A stretch of 64,000 nt of DNA from NCBI GenBank assembly GCA_963921425.1, contig OY992832.1:21302835-21366834 (forward strand). Direction: 5' to 3'. A program made the translations under genes and the position numbers. Every line of letters starts with the position of its first letter. The first letter of the stretch is position 1. Shown here one piece after another: positions 37,526 to 48,593 of this stretch. This stretch comes from Dryas octopetala. Its lineage: Eukaryota; Streptophyta; Magnoliopsida; Rosales; Rosaceae. The notes under the pieces were generated by a model that saw nothing but the letters and a program-made list of their open reading frames with translations, was not told the DNA's origin and ran no database searches.

Positions 37526-39451
37526 TTATTTGCTCAGGATGCAACTTTCTTCATAGTTCTTAACAGCATCAGCAAGAGTCTCTTCTAATGGCCTATACTT
37601 CCACCCAAATTTCTGCAATTTCTCTGAACTCATCTTCAGGTCTCCAACTACTTCAATGAAACTGTCATATATGCACATAACTAATTAACCCACAGAGGAG
37701 TAACAAGAGGATTAACAACTGATCATTCTATACTCTGCTTACAACTGGAGCTTACCTTTTAGGGTAATTATAGTTAGGATACATGGTCTTCAACATGTCC
37801 ACCAAGGCCTGCATTCTAATCATGTATGATGTACAAATGTATCTTTGCTCCGCTTCTGGCTCTTTATATACCAGCAATAGCGCTTCGGCCACGTCTCTCA
37901 CATCAACCACAGGACGAGCATTATCTTCCATAGATTCAATTCCATCTAATTCCAATGAAATTAAAACAGGTAAATAAAAGGGAATAGAGGACACTAGGTC
38001 ATTAGTCATAGTGCATTTCAACATAATGTGCACCCACACACTGCATTACTATCATCTTTGGCAAAACATTTTTTGTAAGTGCACACACACTGCATCATAG
38101 TCATTTCTTTTGTGAAACAATATGTATAAAAAAACCAAAAGATAAAAATGGATGGGTTTGATAGTAGTGTGAGAAGAAACCTCTCAAAAGAGTCACGAGA
38201 AATAAGCTACTGGCATTCATTGCAGTTTGCAGCATTGGCCCAATAACAATGGATGGACAAACTGTTATGATTCTCATTCCACTTTTCTTTGCATACTCCA
38301 AAGCTTCACTTTCTGCTATTGTCTTAGCAAGACAATAGTAGTTCTGTTAATGATACCACATAGGAGTTAAACCAATCTGAGCATAAGAATAAGTACCAAA
38401 ATCAAATATGAAGACACCAAAGGAAAAAATTTAATTCAGCCTCTATGATCATGATATGCTAGGCAGATGTTATTATGAAATACCTTAACTTCCTTGCAAT
38501 ACTCTCGGTCAGACCAACATTCTTCATCCATAGGCTTACCCTTTGGCCAATTTGGGTTCAACATTACAGCACCAGCAGATGACACAACCACTACACTCTT
38601 TACTTTTGCCTTGATACATGCATTTAGTACATTCCGTGTGCCAGTTACAGCAGGTTCAATCAATTCTTGCTGCATAAAATTTTTGCCTTCAAATCAATTT
38701 AGATAAAAAAAGCAAATCCCAATTTCAAATAAAAAGATCACTAAGACCTCGTTCGGTGCCTAAGTTGGATTGAATATGTTAAATGACTAGATTCAATGTG
38801 CATCCAAGCAACAAAGCTTCTAACTTGAAGAAAGAACATGGATTAGTCATAAGGGGTTGATATCTAAAACTTACACCCTTCTAAATTGAAGATACTTAAA
38901 TCCAATTTTAGATACCAAGCGGGCTTAACTAAACTGCACTTAGACAAGTCAGAGTTTAAAATTGCTCAAAGTCAACGAAAATAATCTGAAACAGTGACTA
39001 AAATCTTGCCTCGGGGTTCGGGACACTGCCTGAAGGAACAGGGCAAGCAACATGGAAAACCCCAGTACAACCACCAAAGGCAGCACAAAGGCCTTCAAAG
39101 TCCAACAAGTCAGTCTTGAATAGTTGTAAATTCTCAGCAGCGTTTTCCAATTTCTTCAAATGGGCATTCTTCTCATCACCTAAAACACGTTTTGAATGGA
39201 AACGAATTGAGTAACACAGAACATAAAAAAAGATGAATGAATTTGCCGAAATTCAAATGTTTTTTTGGTAAAAAAAATGAGGTGGGTACGTATGCAGAGA
39301 AAAAGATGGATAAGAAAAGATTACATGGGTCTCTAACAGTGCCATGAACCTTGTATCCCTCGGAGAGGAGGAGCTTGACGACCCAAGATGCCACGAAGCC
39401 TCCAGCACCAGTCACACACACTATTGCTTTCTTTCCTGTCTCTTCTTCCAT
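37526..39451 (-). CDS. Cinnamoyl-CoA reductase-like SDR (CRL gene B)
   Basis: A complete, compact six-exon gene. Exons are 39325-39451, 39010-39179, 38484-38669, 38181-38343, 37756-37945 and 37526-37661, giving 972 nt and 323 residues. The exon lengths 186, 163 and 136 equal those of gene A, which proves common descent. The NADP-binding loop [11 protein letters not shown] is at residues 14-24. The catalytic YxxxK is Y164-K168 in NYYCLAK, again not the NWYCYGK of true CCRs. It also shows [22 protein letters not shown] and [13 protein letters not shown]. Intron 2 has a GC donor at 39008-39009 (GAG|GCAAGA), at the same position as in gene A. It is likely a soluble NADPH-dependent reductase of phenylpropanoid-like or aldehyde substrates; the substrate is unknown. 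The frame is intact and the gene is free of large insertions, so this is the best candidate for the functional member. Confidence 0.92.
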
Positions 39452-39720
39452 CTCTTCTGTCCCACAATTCTCAAAGGCCAGCTTCTTTTAAAGCAGGAGT
39501 TTTAAAAGACAAGCCAACAAGATTCTCGTGAGTGTAGTTGTGTATAGTTGAGACTTGAGAGTTGAGACAAATGAAGGTTGTTCTATGTCAGAGATCAACG
39601 CATTGGGCGTTTATAAAGGATTAAGTGCCACGTTTAAGGCATGCACAAGGGAGTTCAATAGTACTTTGGCTTCTGTGAATCAAGTGGCATGCACAATCAA
39701 GTTGAATAGTACTTTGGTCG
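39452..39720 (-). promoter_or_regulatory. Upstream region of CRL gene B
   Basis: This is the 5' flank of gene B. The part at 39610-39716 contains a ~70-bp direct repeat pair (GGCATGCACAAGGGAGTTCA and a shortened second copy) and is duplicated at 24650-24735. A TTTATAAAGG TATA-like box is near 39611, but it lies on the opposite strand. Confidence 0.4.
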
Positions 39721-39989
39721 ATGTATTTTTTTTTTATTTTTTTTGATAGAAAGATGAGAATTTTATTAATATAAAATTAGCATTAAATACCAAATTTCAG
39801 CATGAAGACTATATAATATTTTAATTGAACTATCAAATTTAAATGTAATTTTTTAGATTAGGTCACAAATATGTTGACCCCTTTGATTTGAGTCTTTTCC
39901 ATTTGATATTTTTATCTTTTGGCCCACATATGACGGATGTTAGTTAAAATTTATAAAGTTTTGACAAAATTGTCCTTGAGACTTTTATA

Positions 39990-40160
39990 TTATCTTAAAA
40001 ATTTGCTAATGTAGTCTCAACTTTACATTTAGTTGTGACTGTACGACACTCACAACTTCAAATTTAGTTGTGACTGTACGACACTCACAACATCAAATTT
40101 AGTTGTGACTGAACGACAATCACATCTAAGTTGTGAGACAGTCACAGTTAAGTTGTGACT
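39990..40160. repeat. 34-bp tandem repeat with internal dyad
   Basis: Three to four units built on AATTTAGTTGTGACTGTACG plus ACACTCACAAC, from about 40025 to 40130, followed by decayed half-units. TTGTGACTG and CACTCACAA give each unit partial self-complementarity. The flanks (39720-40365) are AT-rich and hold no gene. Confidence 0.75.
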
Positions 40161-40583
40161 TAATTGAATTTTTTTTAGAGAAATTATACTACAATATAGT
40201 ATAAATAGAGGTCAAAACAATATTTTTACTCAAAATAATATATAGTATAGTGGTGTGAGTTGTCTCTTTCAATTTACCAAGACAGTCACATTTAAATTGT
40301 GACTAGATTGATTTTTTTGTTTTAAATACAATATAGTATAAATTAATGTAATATTTGTAATGTAAGACAATGAATGGACAAACTGTTATGATTCTGATTC
40401 CACTTTTATTAGCATACTCCAAATCTTCACTTTCTGCTATTGTCTTAGCAAGACAACAGTAGTTCTGTTAATCATTGTCAATAGGAGTTAAACCAATTTG
40501 AGCATGAGAATAAGTACCAAAATCAAATATAAACACACCGAAGGAAAATTTTTAATTCAGCCTCGCTCTATGATCTTGATATA

Positions 40584-41583
40584 TGTTGATGTAAAAATCC
40601 GTAAGAGAGAGCAACAACTTAAAGTGGATGATCTGGCTGATTGAAAGCCTTGTTGGATGATGAGGTAGATGTCGACTTGAGATCTTCCTGCACGAACGCA
40701 AGATCAAATGAGAAGGACCGGTGTGGTACCAGCCAAATACGCTCCGATGATGAAGTCATTGAAGTGTATTTGAAGGTGTTTGGGTAAAAACAAGGAAGAA
40801 CAAGTGATGAACTTTGGAGAATATGGAAGAACAATGCAAGTTCTTCTTGGTTATTCTCAGCTGGTTGTGTGTATTTTGGTGTGCTTTTGTGTGTCTTTTT
40901 GTGCACATAAGTCAGTTTATATAGGCAAAAGAAGTTGTGAAGGTTAAGTTACCTGTATGAAGGTGAATGGTTGAGAAGAGGCCACGCGTTCGACCATGAA
41001 TAGTAGCATGCACAGCTACTATCTCCTTTACATTTAATGTTGCATTCAATGCAAGTATGGAAGATCAAGTGAGATGCCCTAATAGTTATGGCTGTGAGCT
41101 GAGATGTCCCATCTGTCAGAGAGTTATGTCAGAGATATTCAAGTAAGGCGGTTAGTTCTAACTCCAATGACGGTGGCATCTGAGCCGAGCCGATCACATA
41201 TATTGTATACACAGGACGAGTTGGTTCAGACGAGTCCAACGTATAATATAACAATCGTCATTCGACAGTAATCTGTTGGTCATTGGATCTTTCTGAGAAG
41301 ATGATCACCAGGCGTCGAGCCGAACCAAACTGGGATATCCAAGAAAAGATGAACACTCAATTTCTTAGAAGATTCTAAGATCAGCACGGGTTGGATTTTG
41401 GGGATCCGTTGAGATGAGCCGATTCGAACCAACAATGAAAGTGTTGCCAAGCTGGTATGGTGACATGGAGGTCCAAGTTTGACCCATTTGACCATTGAAA
41501 AGTCAAAGTTTGAAGTTGGATCTGACCAGCCACGTGTCGATCCGTGATTGGTTGTTAAGTCCATATGGATTTATCCACAAACA
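40584..41583 (-). mobile_element. Solo LTR (~1000 bp), family 1, minus orientation
   Basis: It reads TGTTGATGTAAAAATC at the left and ends GATTTATCCACAAACA. Its reverse complement aligns with the solo LTR at 8546-9500 (shared TGTTTGTGGATAAAT start and CATCAACA end). A perfect 5-bp TSD, ATATA, flanks it (40579-40583 and 41584-41588). It splits the CRL fragment. No internal region is present. Confidence 0.88.
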
Positions 41584-41651
41584 ATATACAAGGCATATAT
41601 TATTTTAAATACCTAGATTTCCTTGCAATACTCTCGGTCAGACCAACATTC

Positions 41652-42255
41652 TGTTGAAAGTAATGTGGAGCAATGTCTTACAACGAAAAACTAGAGCTTA
41701 GCATATGTGCTTATAAGTCTTGGGCCTCTCCACCCATTGCCAATTGGTTTTGGGTTGGATGCTTTAATTCTATCATGGTATCAGAGCTTGGTTATCCGCG
41801 TGTAAGGCACAACGGCCACACGTGCTCCCACGTCACCCAATACAATTTGTTCACGTGTAAGGCTCAAAATATCACCACACGTGCGGGGGCGTGTTAAGAG
41901 TAATGTGGAGCAATGTCCCACATCGGAAAACTAGAGCTTAGCATATGTGCTTATAAGTCTTGAGCCTCTCCACCCATTGCCAATTGGTTTTGAGTTGGAT
42001 GCTCTAATTTTATCATGGTATCAGAGCTTGGTTATTCGCGTGTAAGGCCCAATGGCCACACGCGCTCCCACGTCACCCAATACAATTTATTCACGTGTAA
42101 GGCTCAAAATATCGACACACGTGCGGGTGCGTGTTGAGAGTAATGTGGAGCAATGTCCCACATCGGAAAACTAGAGCTTAGCATATGTGCTTATAAGTCT
42201 TGGGCCTTTCCACCCATTGCCAATTAGTTTTGGGTTGGATACTCTAATTCTATCA
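41652..42255 (+). mobile_element. TRIM element with three LTRs and two internal regions
   Basis: Three 124-bp LTRs (41652-41775, 41892-42015 and 42132-42255) start TGTTRARAGTAATGTGGAGC and end CTAATTYTATCA. They alternate with two 116-bp internal segments. Each internal segment begins TGGTATCAGAGC (methionine initiator tRNA primer site) and ends in a G-rich tract near GTGCGGGNGCG. A single 5-bp TSD, CATTC, flanks the whole unit (41647-41651 and 42256-42260). There is no coding capacity, which is normal for TRIMs. Confidence 0.93.
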
Positions 42256-42574
42256 CATTCTTCATTAAATCTATCTCGGTTTACTATGACAGGTGGCTCC
42301 CCACCCCAACCTCATTCCGCGTTCAGTCTCCTCATACTCTAGATGAAAGCACTCGGGTCTGTGATTTGTTTCGCTCAGTGAGGGTATGGAACACTGCTGT
42401 CCTATATAATCATTTTCATTTGGAGGAGGCTGACACAATTGCAAGCATTCCTTTGGGGCAAATGGGTCATGATGATAAGCTTATTTGGCACTACACTCGG
42501 AATGGGGTTTTTAGTGTCAAAAGCACTTATTGGGTCGCGATGGCAATGAAAGGCCACTGGACGGCTGCTTCCAG

Positions 42575-42995
42575 TGTTAGAAATTACAAATCAAATACAT
42601 GGAAATGTGGCTGATCTCTTTTACATGAGTTGGTGGCTGATTTTCTTCACCATGTGTTTCTTATTTGTTGTATGTTTTATTATAGGTTTTGAGGCTTTCA
42701 CATGAACAAGTTAGGTAGTTGTAATAATTTTACTCTTACAACCCACATGCATTAAATGTTTGCATGACTTTTGTGTACTAGCTAGCTGCCTATATAAAGG
42801 CATGAACTTGTATGTTTGTATCATCCCATTCCAACTCAATTAGAGTTAATCAATAAGAAAGAGTGTTTCTCCATCCAAGTTCTCTCCCTTTAATTTATTC
42901 TTGTTTTTCATTGAGAGAGTGTGTGAAAGGTGTGATCAAGTTTGTAAACTTATCACCCATACTTTTGGTATTAGTTTGTAAACTCAATACCAACA
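42575..42995 (+). mobile_element. Solo LTR (421 bp) inside the LINE
   Basis: It runs from TGTTAGAAATTAC to CTCAATACCAACA with a perfect 5-bp TSD, TCCAG (42570-42574 and 42996-43000). It contains a TATATAAAGGC box near 42790 and leader-like sequence after it. No internal region is attached. Confidence 0.88.
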
Positions 42996-43017
42996 TCCAG
43001 CTCATCTACTACTTCTC

Positions 43018-43356
43018 TGTTGGGGTAAAACAGAATCGTAGTAAGAAAATTAGGAGATTTGTATGAGCGGAAATGCATCAAAATGACTTTTCATTCATGA
43101 AGAAGAGCAATACAAAAGGATGAAGTTTTTCTTCTTGCTGCAGAGCTGCTGCTCCTGCAGAGTTCTGATGGTTTTTCTCTTAGTTCAAGTATACTACAGA
43201 CCACCTCCTATTACTAGGAAAAGAGACTTTTACAGAAATTTTTCTGGACATGTTCCCAGTCATTGAAATTCTAAAAAGCTTCTCTGACATACAGCTGTTC
43301 TAGCATACAAAACAATTAATGCTACTTCTTAAAATATTACAAATTAACTTCTAACA
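43018..43356 (-). repeat. Left LTR (3' LTR) of the whole-looking copia element
   Basis: A 339-bp repeat from TGTTGGGGTAAAACAG to AACTTCTAACA, almost identical to 47501-47839. Confidence 0.93.
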
Positions 43357-46300
43357 CCCCCTCTTAATTTGTAATTTTCAATAGGTTCTTGAACTTCTCA
43401 AACTTCTCCATGGTGACTGCTTTAGTTAGAAAATCAGCTGGCTGGTCATTGGTATTGACGAACTCCATGCAAATTTCTCCTTTGCTCACCAAATCTCTAA
43501 TGAAATGATAACGAAGCTCTATATGCTTTGAGCGAGAATGAAAAACTGGATTTTTTGTCAATGCAATTGCAGACATGTTATCACAGTAGATTGTTGTAGG
43601 CTCTTTTTGCTCCAGCTGCAAATCCTTGAGAATTCTTCTTAGCCAAACAGCTTCACATGCACTCTCAGTTGCTGCAATGTATTCTGCTTCTGCAGAGGAT
43701 AAGGCCACTGATTTTTGCTTCTTTGAGCTCCATGAAATTACATTTGAACCAAGACAAAATACATAACCTGATGTACTCTTTTTATCATCAAGAGCACCTG
43801 TCCAGTCACTATCAGTGTAGCCAATTAGCCTGCAACTCTTCTCTTTTGCATATTTGATCCCTTGCTTCTTGGTTCCTTGAAGATATCTTAGAATTCTTTT
43901 TGCTGCTGTATAATGTGAATTCCTTGGCTCATTCATAAATCTGGAAACTAAACTCACCGAATGCATTATATCCGGCCTTGTGTTGGTGAGATAAATCAAG
44001 GAGCCAACCAAGCTTCTGTAGGTTTTGACATCCACTCTTTTTCCACCATCATTCTGCTCCAATTTTTCTTTCAAGGCCATAGGTGTGGAGACTGGTTTGC
44101 AATTTGCCATGTGAAACTTCTTAAGCAAATCTTCAATGTACTTCTCTTGAGAGAGGAAAATTTGTCCTCTGTCTTGTTTCACTTGGATTCCAAGGAAATA
44201 TCTCATAAGACCCAAGTCAGTCATCTCAAATTTCTTCATCATCTTCTTCTTGAAGTCTTCTAACATTCTCATATTTGAGCCAAAATATATCAAGTCATCA
44301 ACATATAAGCAAACAACAAGCAAATCTGTACCTTCTTTCTTCACATAGAGTGATGGTTCGCTTGGACTTCTCTTGAATCCATTTTGATGGAAATAACCAT
44401 CAATTTTGCTGTTCCATGCTCGAGGAGCTTGCTTTAATCCATACAGCGCCTTTCGAAGTCTATACACCTTTTCTTCTTTTCCTTTCACTTCAAATCCTTG
44501 AGGCTGCTCAACATAGACCTCTTCTTCCAATTCACCATTCAAAAAGGCAGATTTTACATTCAGCTGGTACACACTAAGCTCATATTGGGCTGCCAAAGCA
44601 AGAACAGTTCTTATAGTTTCCATTCGAGCTACCGGTGCAAAAGTTTCAGTGAAATCTATACCGGGTTGTTGGGAGTAGCCCTTTGCAACTAATCTGGCTT
44701 TGTGCTTTTGAATTGAGCCATCTTCATTGTATTTAGTCTTATAGACCCATTTCAAGCCAATTACTTCCTTTACTTTAGGCAAATCCATAAGCTCCCAGGT
44801 TTTGTTCTTTCCTATCATTGCAATTTCTTCATTCATAGCTTTAATCCACACCTCATCATTTGTAGCTTCATCAAAAGTCTGAGGTTCGCATGAAAAGAGA
44901 GTAAAATCACATGATTCATAAACTTCACTTAAAGGTCGTACCTTCCTTGGTGGAGATTCTGCATCAGAATGGTCATGGCTCAAATTTGCAGCAGGTGATC
45001 TTGTAGGACTTGCTAATAAATCTTGCTGGGAGTTTCTCTGTTGATCTGCTCCCTCTTGAGATGATGATGGACCAGCAAATTCATAAGAGTTATCTGCTTG
45101 AAAAGAGTCATCACACCATTTCCAAGCAGCCATTTCATCAAAGATGACATCTCTAGAGACCACAAGCTGGTTTGTCTTTGGATTGAGCAACCGGTATCCC
45201 TTGGATTCTTCGCTATAACCAATAAACACATACTTCTCACCTTTTTCATCAAACTTTTCTCTGCTTTTGGATGTTATTAGGCCATAAGCAATGCACCCAA
45301 ACACTCTAAAATGATCAACCAGTGGCTTCCTTTTGTGCCATGCCTCAAATGGAGTTTTGTTGCGTACCGCCTTTGTAGGAGAGCGATTAAGAATGTAAAT
45401 AGCTGTATGAACAGCTTCAGCCCAAAGATTATTAGGGAGCCCTTTTCCTTTCAGCATACTTCTAGCCATTTCAACAATGGTGCGATTTTTTCTTTCCGCC
45501 ACACCATTTTGCTGTGGACTTCTACTAACAGTGAGTTGCCGCTGGATCCCATTCTCTTTGCAATAATTCATGAATGGAGTGTATATAAATTCACCTCCAC
45601 GATCTGTCCTTAAGGTCTTCATTTTGCAGCCACTTTGTCTCTCTGCTAGAGCCTTGAATTTAAGAAAGGTTGAGAATGCTTCTGATTTTTCACTTAAGAA
45701 GTATAACCACATCATCCTTGTGTAATCATCAACAAAAAGAATAAAGTATCTCTTATTGTTGAGAGATGGAGTCCTTGTAGGACCACATATATCAGCATGC
45801 ACCAATTCTAAAGGGGCTTTAGCTCTCCATGAGGTTTTTGGAAATGGTAGCCTGTGCATTTTTCCATAGATGCAGCCTTCACAAATTCTCCGATCTTCTG
45901 CTATTTCAGGGAGTCCAATAACCATGTTCTTTTGCTTCAATAAGTGCACCCCCTTATAATTTAAGTGCCCATATCTCAAGTGCCATAAGTAAGACATATC
46001 TGAGCTCTCACTTCTTAAAGCAAAGTTTTCTTCAAGTGGCATGACAAGAGGAAACACCTTATTTCTGGACATTTCAACTTTAGCCACAGTCATGTTATTT
46101 TTCTTATCAACAATTTCACACTTTCCATTATCAAAATGTACTGAATAGCCTTTCTTTAATAGCTGGCCAACACTCAAAAGATTTTCGGTTAAGTTTGGCA
46201 CATATAGAACATCAGAAATTAATCTTTTGTTACCTCCTTTAGTGTGGACAGCAATCACACCCTTCCCTTGAGCACTTTGTAACTTGCCATCTCCAAGTTT

Positions 46301-47500
46301 TACTTGAGAAGAGAAGCTATGATCAAGTTGCACAAAAAAGTCTTGATTCCCGGTCATATGGTTGCTGCAGCCGCTGTCCAAGTACCAAATATTATGGGAA
46401 TTACATTCAGCACTCAAACAAGTATAAAATAAGTGTTCTTCATCAGTTTCCTTTGTAAACTTGGCTTCAGTCTGCTCCTTTTTGTTCTGGAACCAGCAAT
46501 CCTTTTGAGAATGGTTTGGAACTCGGCATTTGGTGCATCTAAATCTGCAGTCTTTTGATTCATGGTTAAATTTTTTGCAAATAAAACATTGAGAGTTCAT
46601 ATTACCATCACGTGGCTGTGAGCTTCCCCTTTTTTCTTTCCAAGTGTTGTGGCTGAAATTTTTATCTCTTCTTCCTCTTCCAAACTGATGATTGTTCTTG
46701 GAGAATGAGCTTTGATTCCTCTCTTGATCTGATCTGCTATACTTCTTCTCTGAAATTCTGAGTTTTGACTGAAAGGCTTGCTCCATGGGCTGATTTGAGG
46801 ACCTATTAATTCTCTGTTCATGAGCTTGTAGTGAACCTGTTAGCTCGTACATGGACATGTTTGACAAATCTTTGGATTCTTCTATAGCAGCGACAGCATG
46901 GTCAAATTTAGGAGGAAGACTCCTCAAAACTTTCTCAACCACCTTCTTGTCTTCAATGGTGTCTCCACAACCTTTGATTTGATTCACTATCTCAGCAACT
47001 CTTGAAGAAAAATCTTTAACATTTTCACTTTCTTTCATTGCCAAGTTATCAAAATCTCTCCACAAGGACTGCAACTTCAAGGTTATAACTTTTTCTGAAC
47101 CTTGAAATTCCTTCTTTAAAATATCCCAAGCAATCTTCGACTTTTTAACACCATAAATTCTTGGAAAAATTGATTTGCTTACCCCCTGCTGTATGTAACG
47201 AAGTGCAGTAGCATCTTTCTTTTTGTTCTCTTTAAATTGCTTCTCTTGTGCTTGTGTCCAGCCACCAGATTCAGGAAGGTCTTGATAGCTGCTCTCAACG
47301 ATGTCCCAAAGATCTTGTGAGATGAAGAAGGTCTCCATTTGGCTGCTCCAGTATTCATAATGTTCTCCTTCAAAAATAGGAACTTGGCTGGGAGAGTATG
47401 CAAACAAGGTAGGGACTGAAGTACTAGATCCCATTAGAACAAGGAATAAGAAATTGAGGAATGTGCAGGGAGATCTGTAAGCAAGCTCTGATACCAAATT

Positions 47501-47839
47501 TGTTGGGGTAAAACAGAATCGTAGTAAGAAAATTAGGAGATTTGTATGAGCGGAAATGCATCAAAATGACTTTTCATTCATGAAGAAGAGCAATACAAAA
47601 GGATGAAGTTTTTCTTCTTGCTGCAGAGCTGCTGCTCCTGCAGAGTTCTGATGGTTTTTCTCTTAGTTCAAGTATACTACAGACCACCTCCTATTACTAG
47701 GAAAAGAGACTTTTTCAGAAATTTTTCTGGACATGTTCCCAGTCATTGAAATTCTAAAAAGCTTCTCTGACATACAGCTGTTCTAGCATACAAAACAATT
47801 AATGCTACTTCTTAAAATATTACAAATTAACTTCTAACA
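47501..47839 (-). repeat. Right LTR (5' LTR) of the whole-looking copia element
   Basis: A 339-bp repeat next to the primer-binding site. One base differs from the left LTR near 47713 (TTTTTC against TTTTAC). Confidence 0.93.
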
Positions 47840-48593
47840 TTCTCAACATGGTTTTTGGCGCAAGCTCTGGCAGATTAATGCCCCTGGGAAGATTAAACTT
47901 TTCCTGTGCTATTCTCTTCGATCCAGCAAAAGATTGCTCATCAAGTCATCATCCTCATTGCCCCCGGTGCCGGATCAAGCCCGAGACAATCATGTATGCA
48001 ATTTGGGACTGTAAGGCTGCCAAGGAAATTTGGTGATGTTCAGTTTTAAGGGATGTAGTTGGTTGGCCAATGGGTGGCACGGTGGTGGATTTTTTTCATT
48101 AATTTCGCGCACCTGGTGCTGTCATTGGATGAACTTGCAGTATTTGGTTTTATTTGCTGGCGCATTTGGACGTATGAGTTTGTGCACAATGATGTGCAAG
48201 AGGCTACCCCAAGTTCTTATACTAGGCTGGCACAATAGAATTAATGGCTGCTATTATGGGGCTTACTTTGGCTATGGACTTGGGGCTGCTCAATGTGGTG
48301 TTGGAGATGGATGCTGCATGTGTGGTAAAAGATATTCTGGCTACTTCTCAGTGTATGGCAGTAGATGGTGCTTTAGTTGAGGAAGTCAAGCAGCTGCTGG
48401 TTTCTTTTGAGGATGGTTACTGCCAGTTTCTACAGCGTGAGAGTAATGGGGTGGCGCATAGGCTTGCCCATTATGCTCTTTCACATGTTGGAGTCCAATT
48501 TTGGACTGATGTTTTGCCTGAACGGCTTTCTGAAAATGTGTACTCGGATCTTGATTGAATAAAATCACGGTTTCCACAAAAGACAAAAAAAAA

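Larger units (their letters stand above)
40366..42265 (-). pseudogene. CRL fragment (exon 4 to exon 3 part), split by two retroelements
   Basis: Pieces at 40366-40583, 41589-41651 and 42256-42265 align in order with 38245-38530 of CRL gene B: part of exon 4, intron 3 and the start of exon 3. The first split is a solo LTR (TSD ATATA) and the second a TRIM (TSD CATTC). The copy lacks exons 1, 2, 5 and 6 and has changed splice-adjacent bases, so it is non-functional. Its order relative to gene B shows it was duplicated before the retroelements landed. Confidence 0.85.
43018..47839 (-). mobile_element. Ty1/copia LTR retrotransposon, looks whole, young
   Basis: The LTRs are 43018-43356 and 47501-47839 (339 bp each, one difference seen by eye). 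The perfect TSD is TTCTC (43013-43017 and 47840-47844). The primer-binding site TGGTATCAGAGC lies next to the right LTR, which is the element's 5' end. A purine tract AATTAAGAGGGGG lies beside the left one. One continuous minus-strand frame (43364 to about 47434) carries gag with zinc knuckles (CFICKKFNHESKDC), protease (WYLDSGCSNHM), integrase, reverse transcriptase (YVDDLIYFG) and RNase H, in copia order. No break was noticed. It is inserted in the LINE. Confidence 0.95.
42266..48593 (+). mobile_element. L1-type LINE 3' half, interrupted by two LTR elements
   Basis: The LINE pieces are 42266-42574, 42996-43017 and 47840-48593. The first encodes the end of the RT-associated region (HLEEADTIASIPLG, then DDKLIWHYTRNGVFSVKSTY). 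The third resumes with a zf-RVT zinc-binding region (HHPHCPRCRIKPET) and an RNase H-like domain near 48244-48558 (VVLEMDAACVVKDIL, LQRESNGVAHRLAHYA). It ends in an A-run at 48585-48593. The 5' part of the LINE is missing and the frame is disrupted, so it is a dead 3' fragment. Its left junction abuts the CRL fragment, and its right junction abuts the next CRL piece. Confidence 0.85.
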
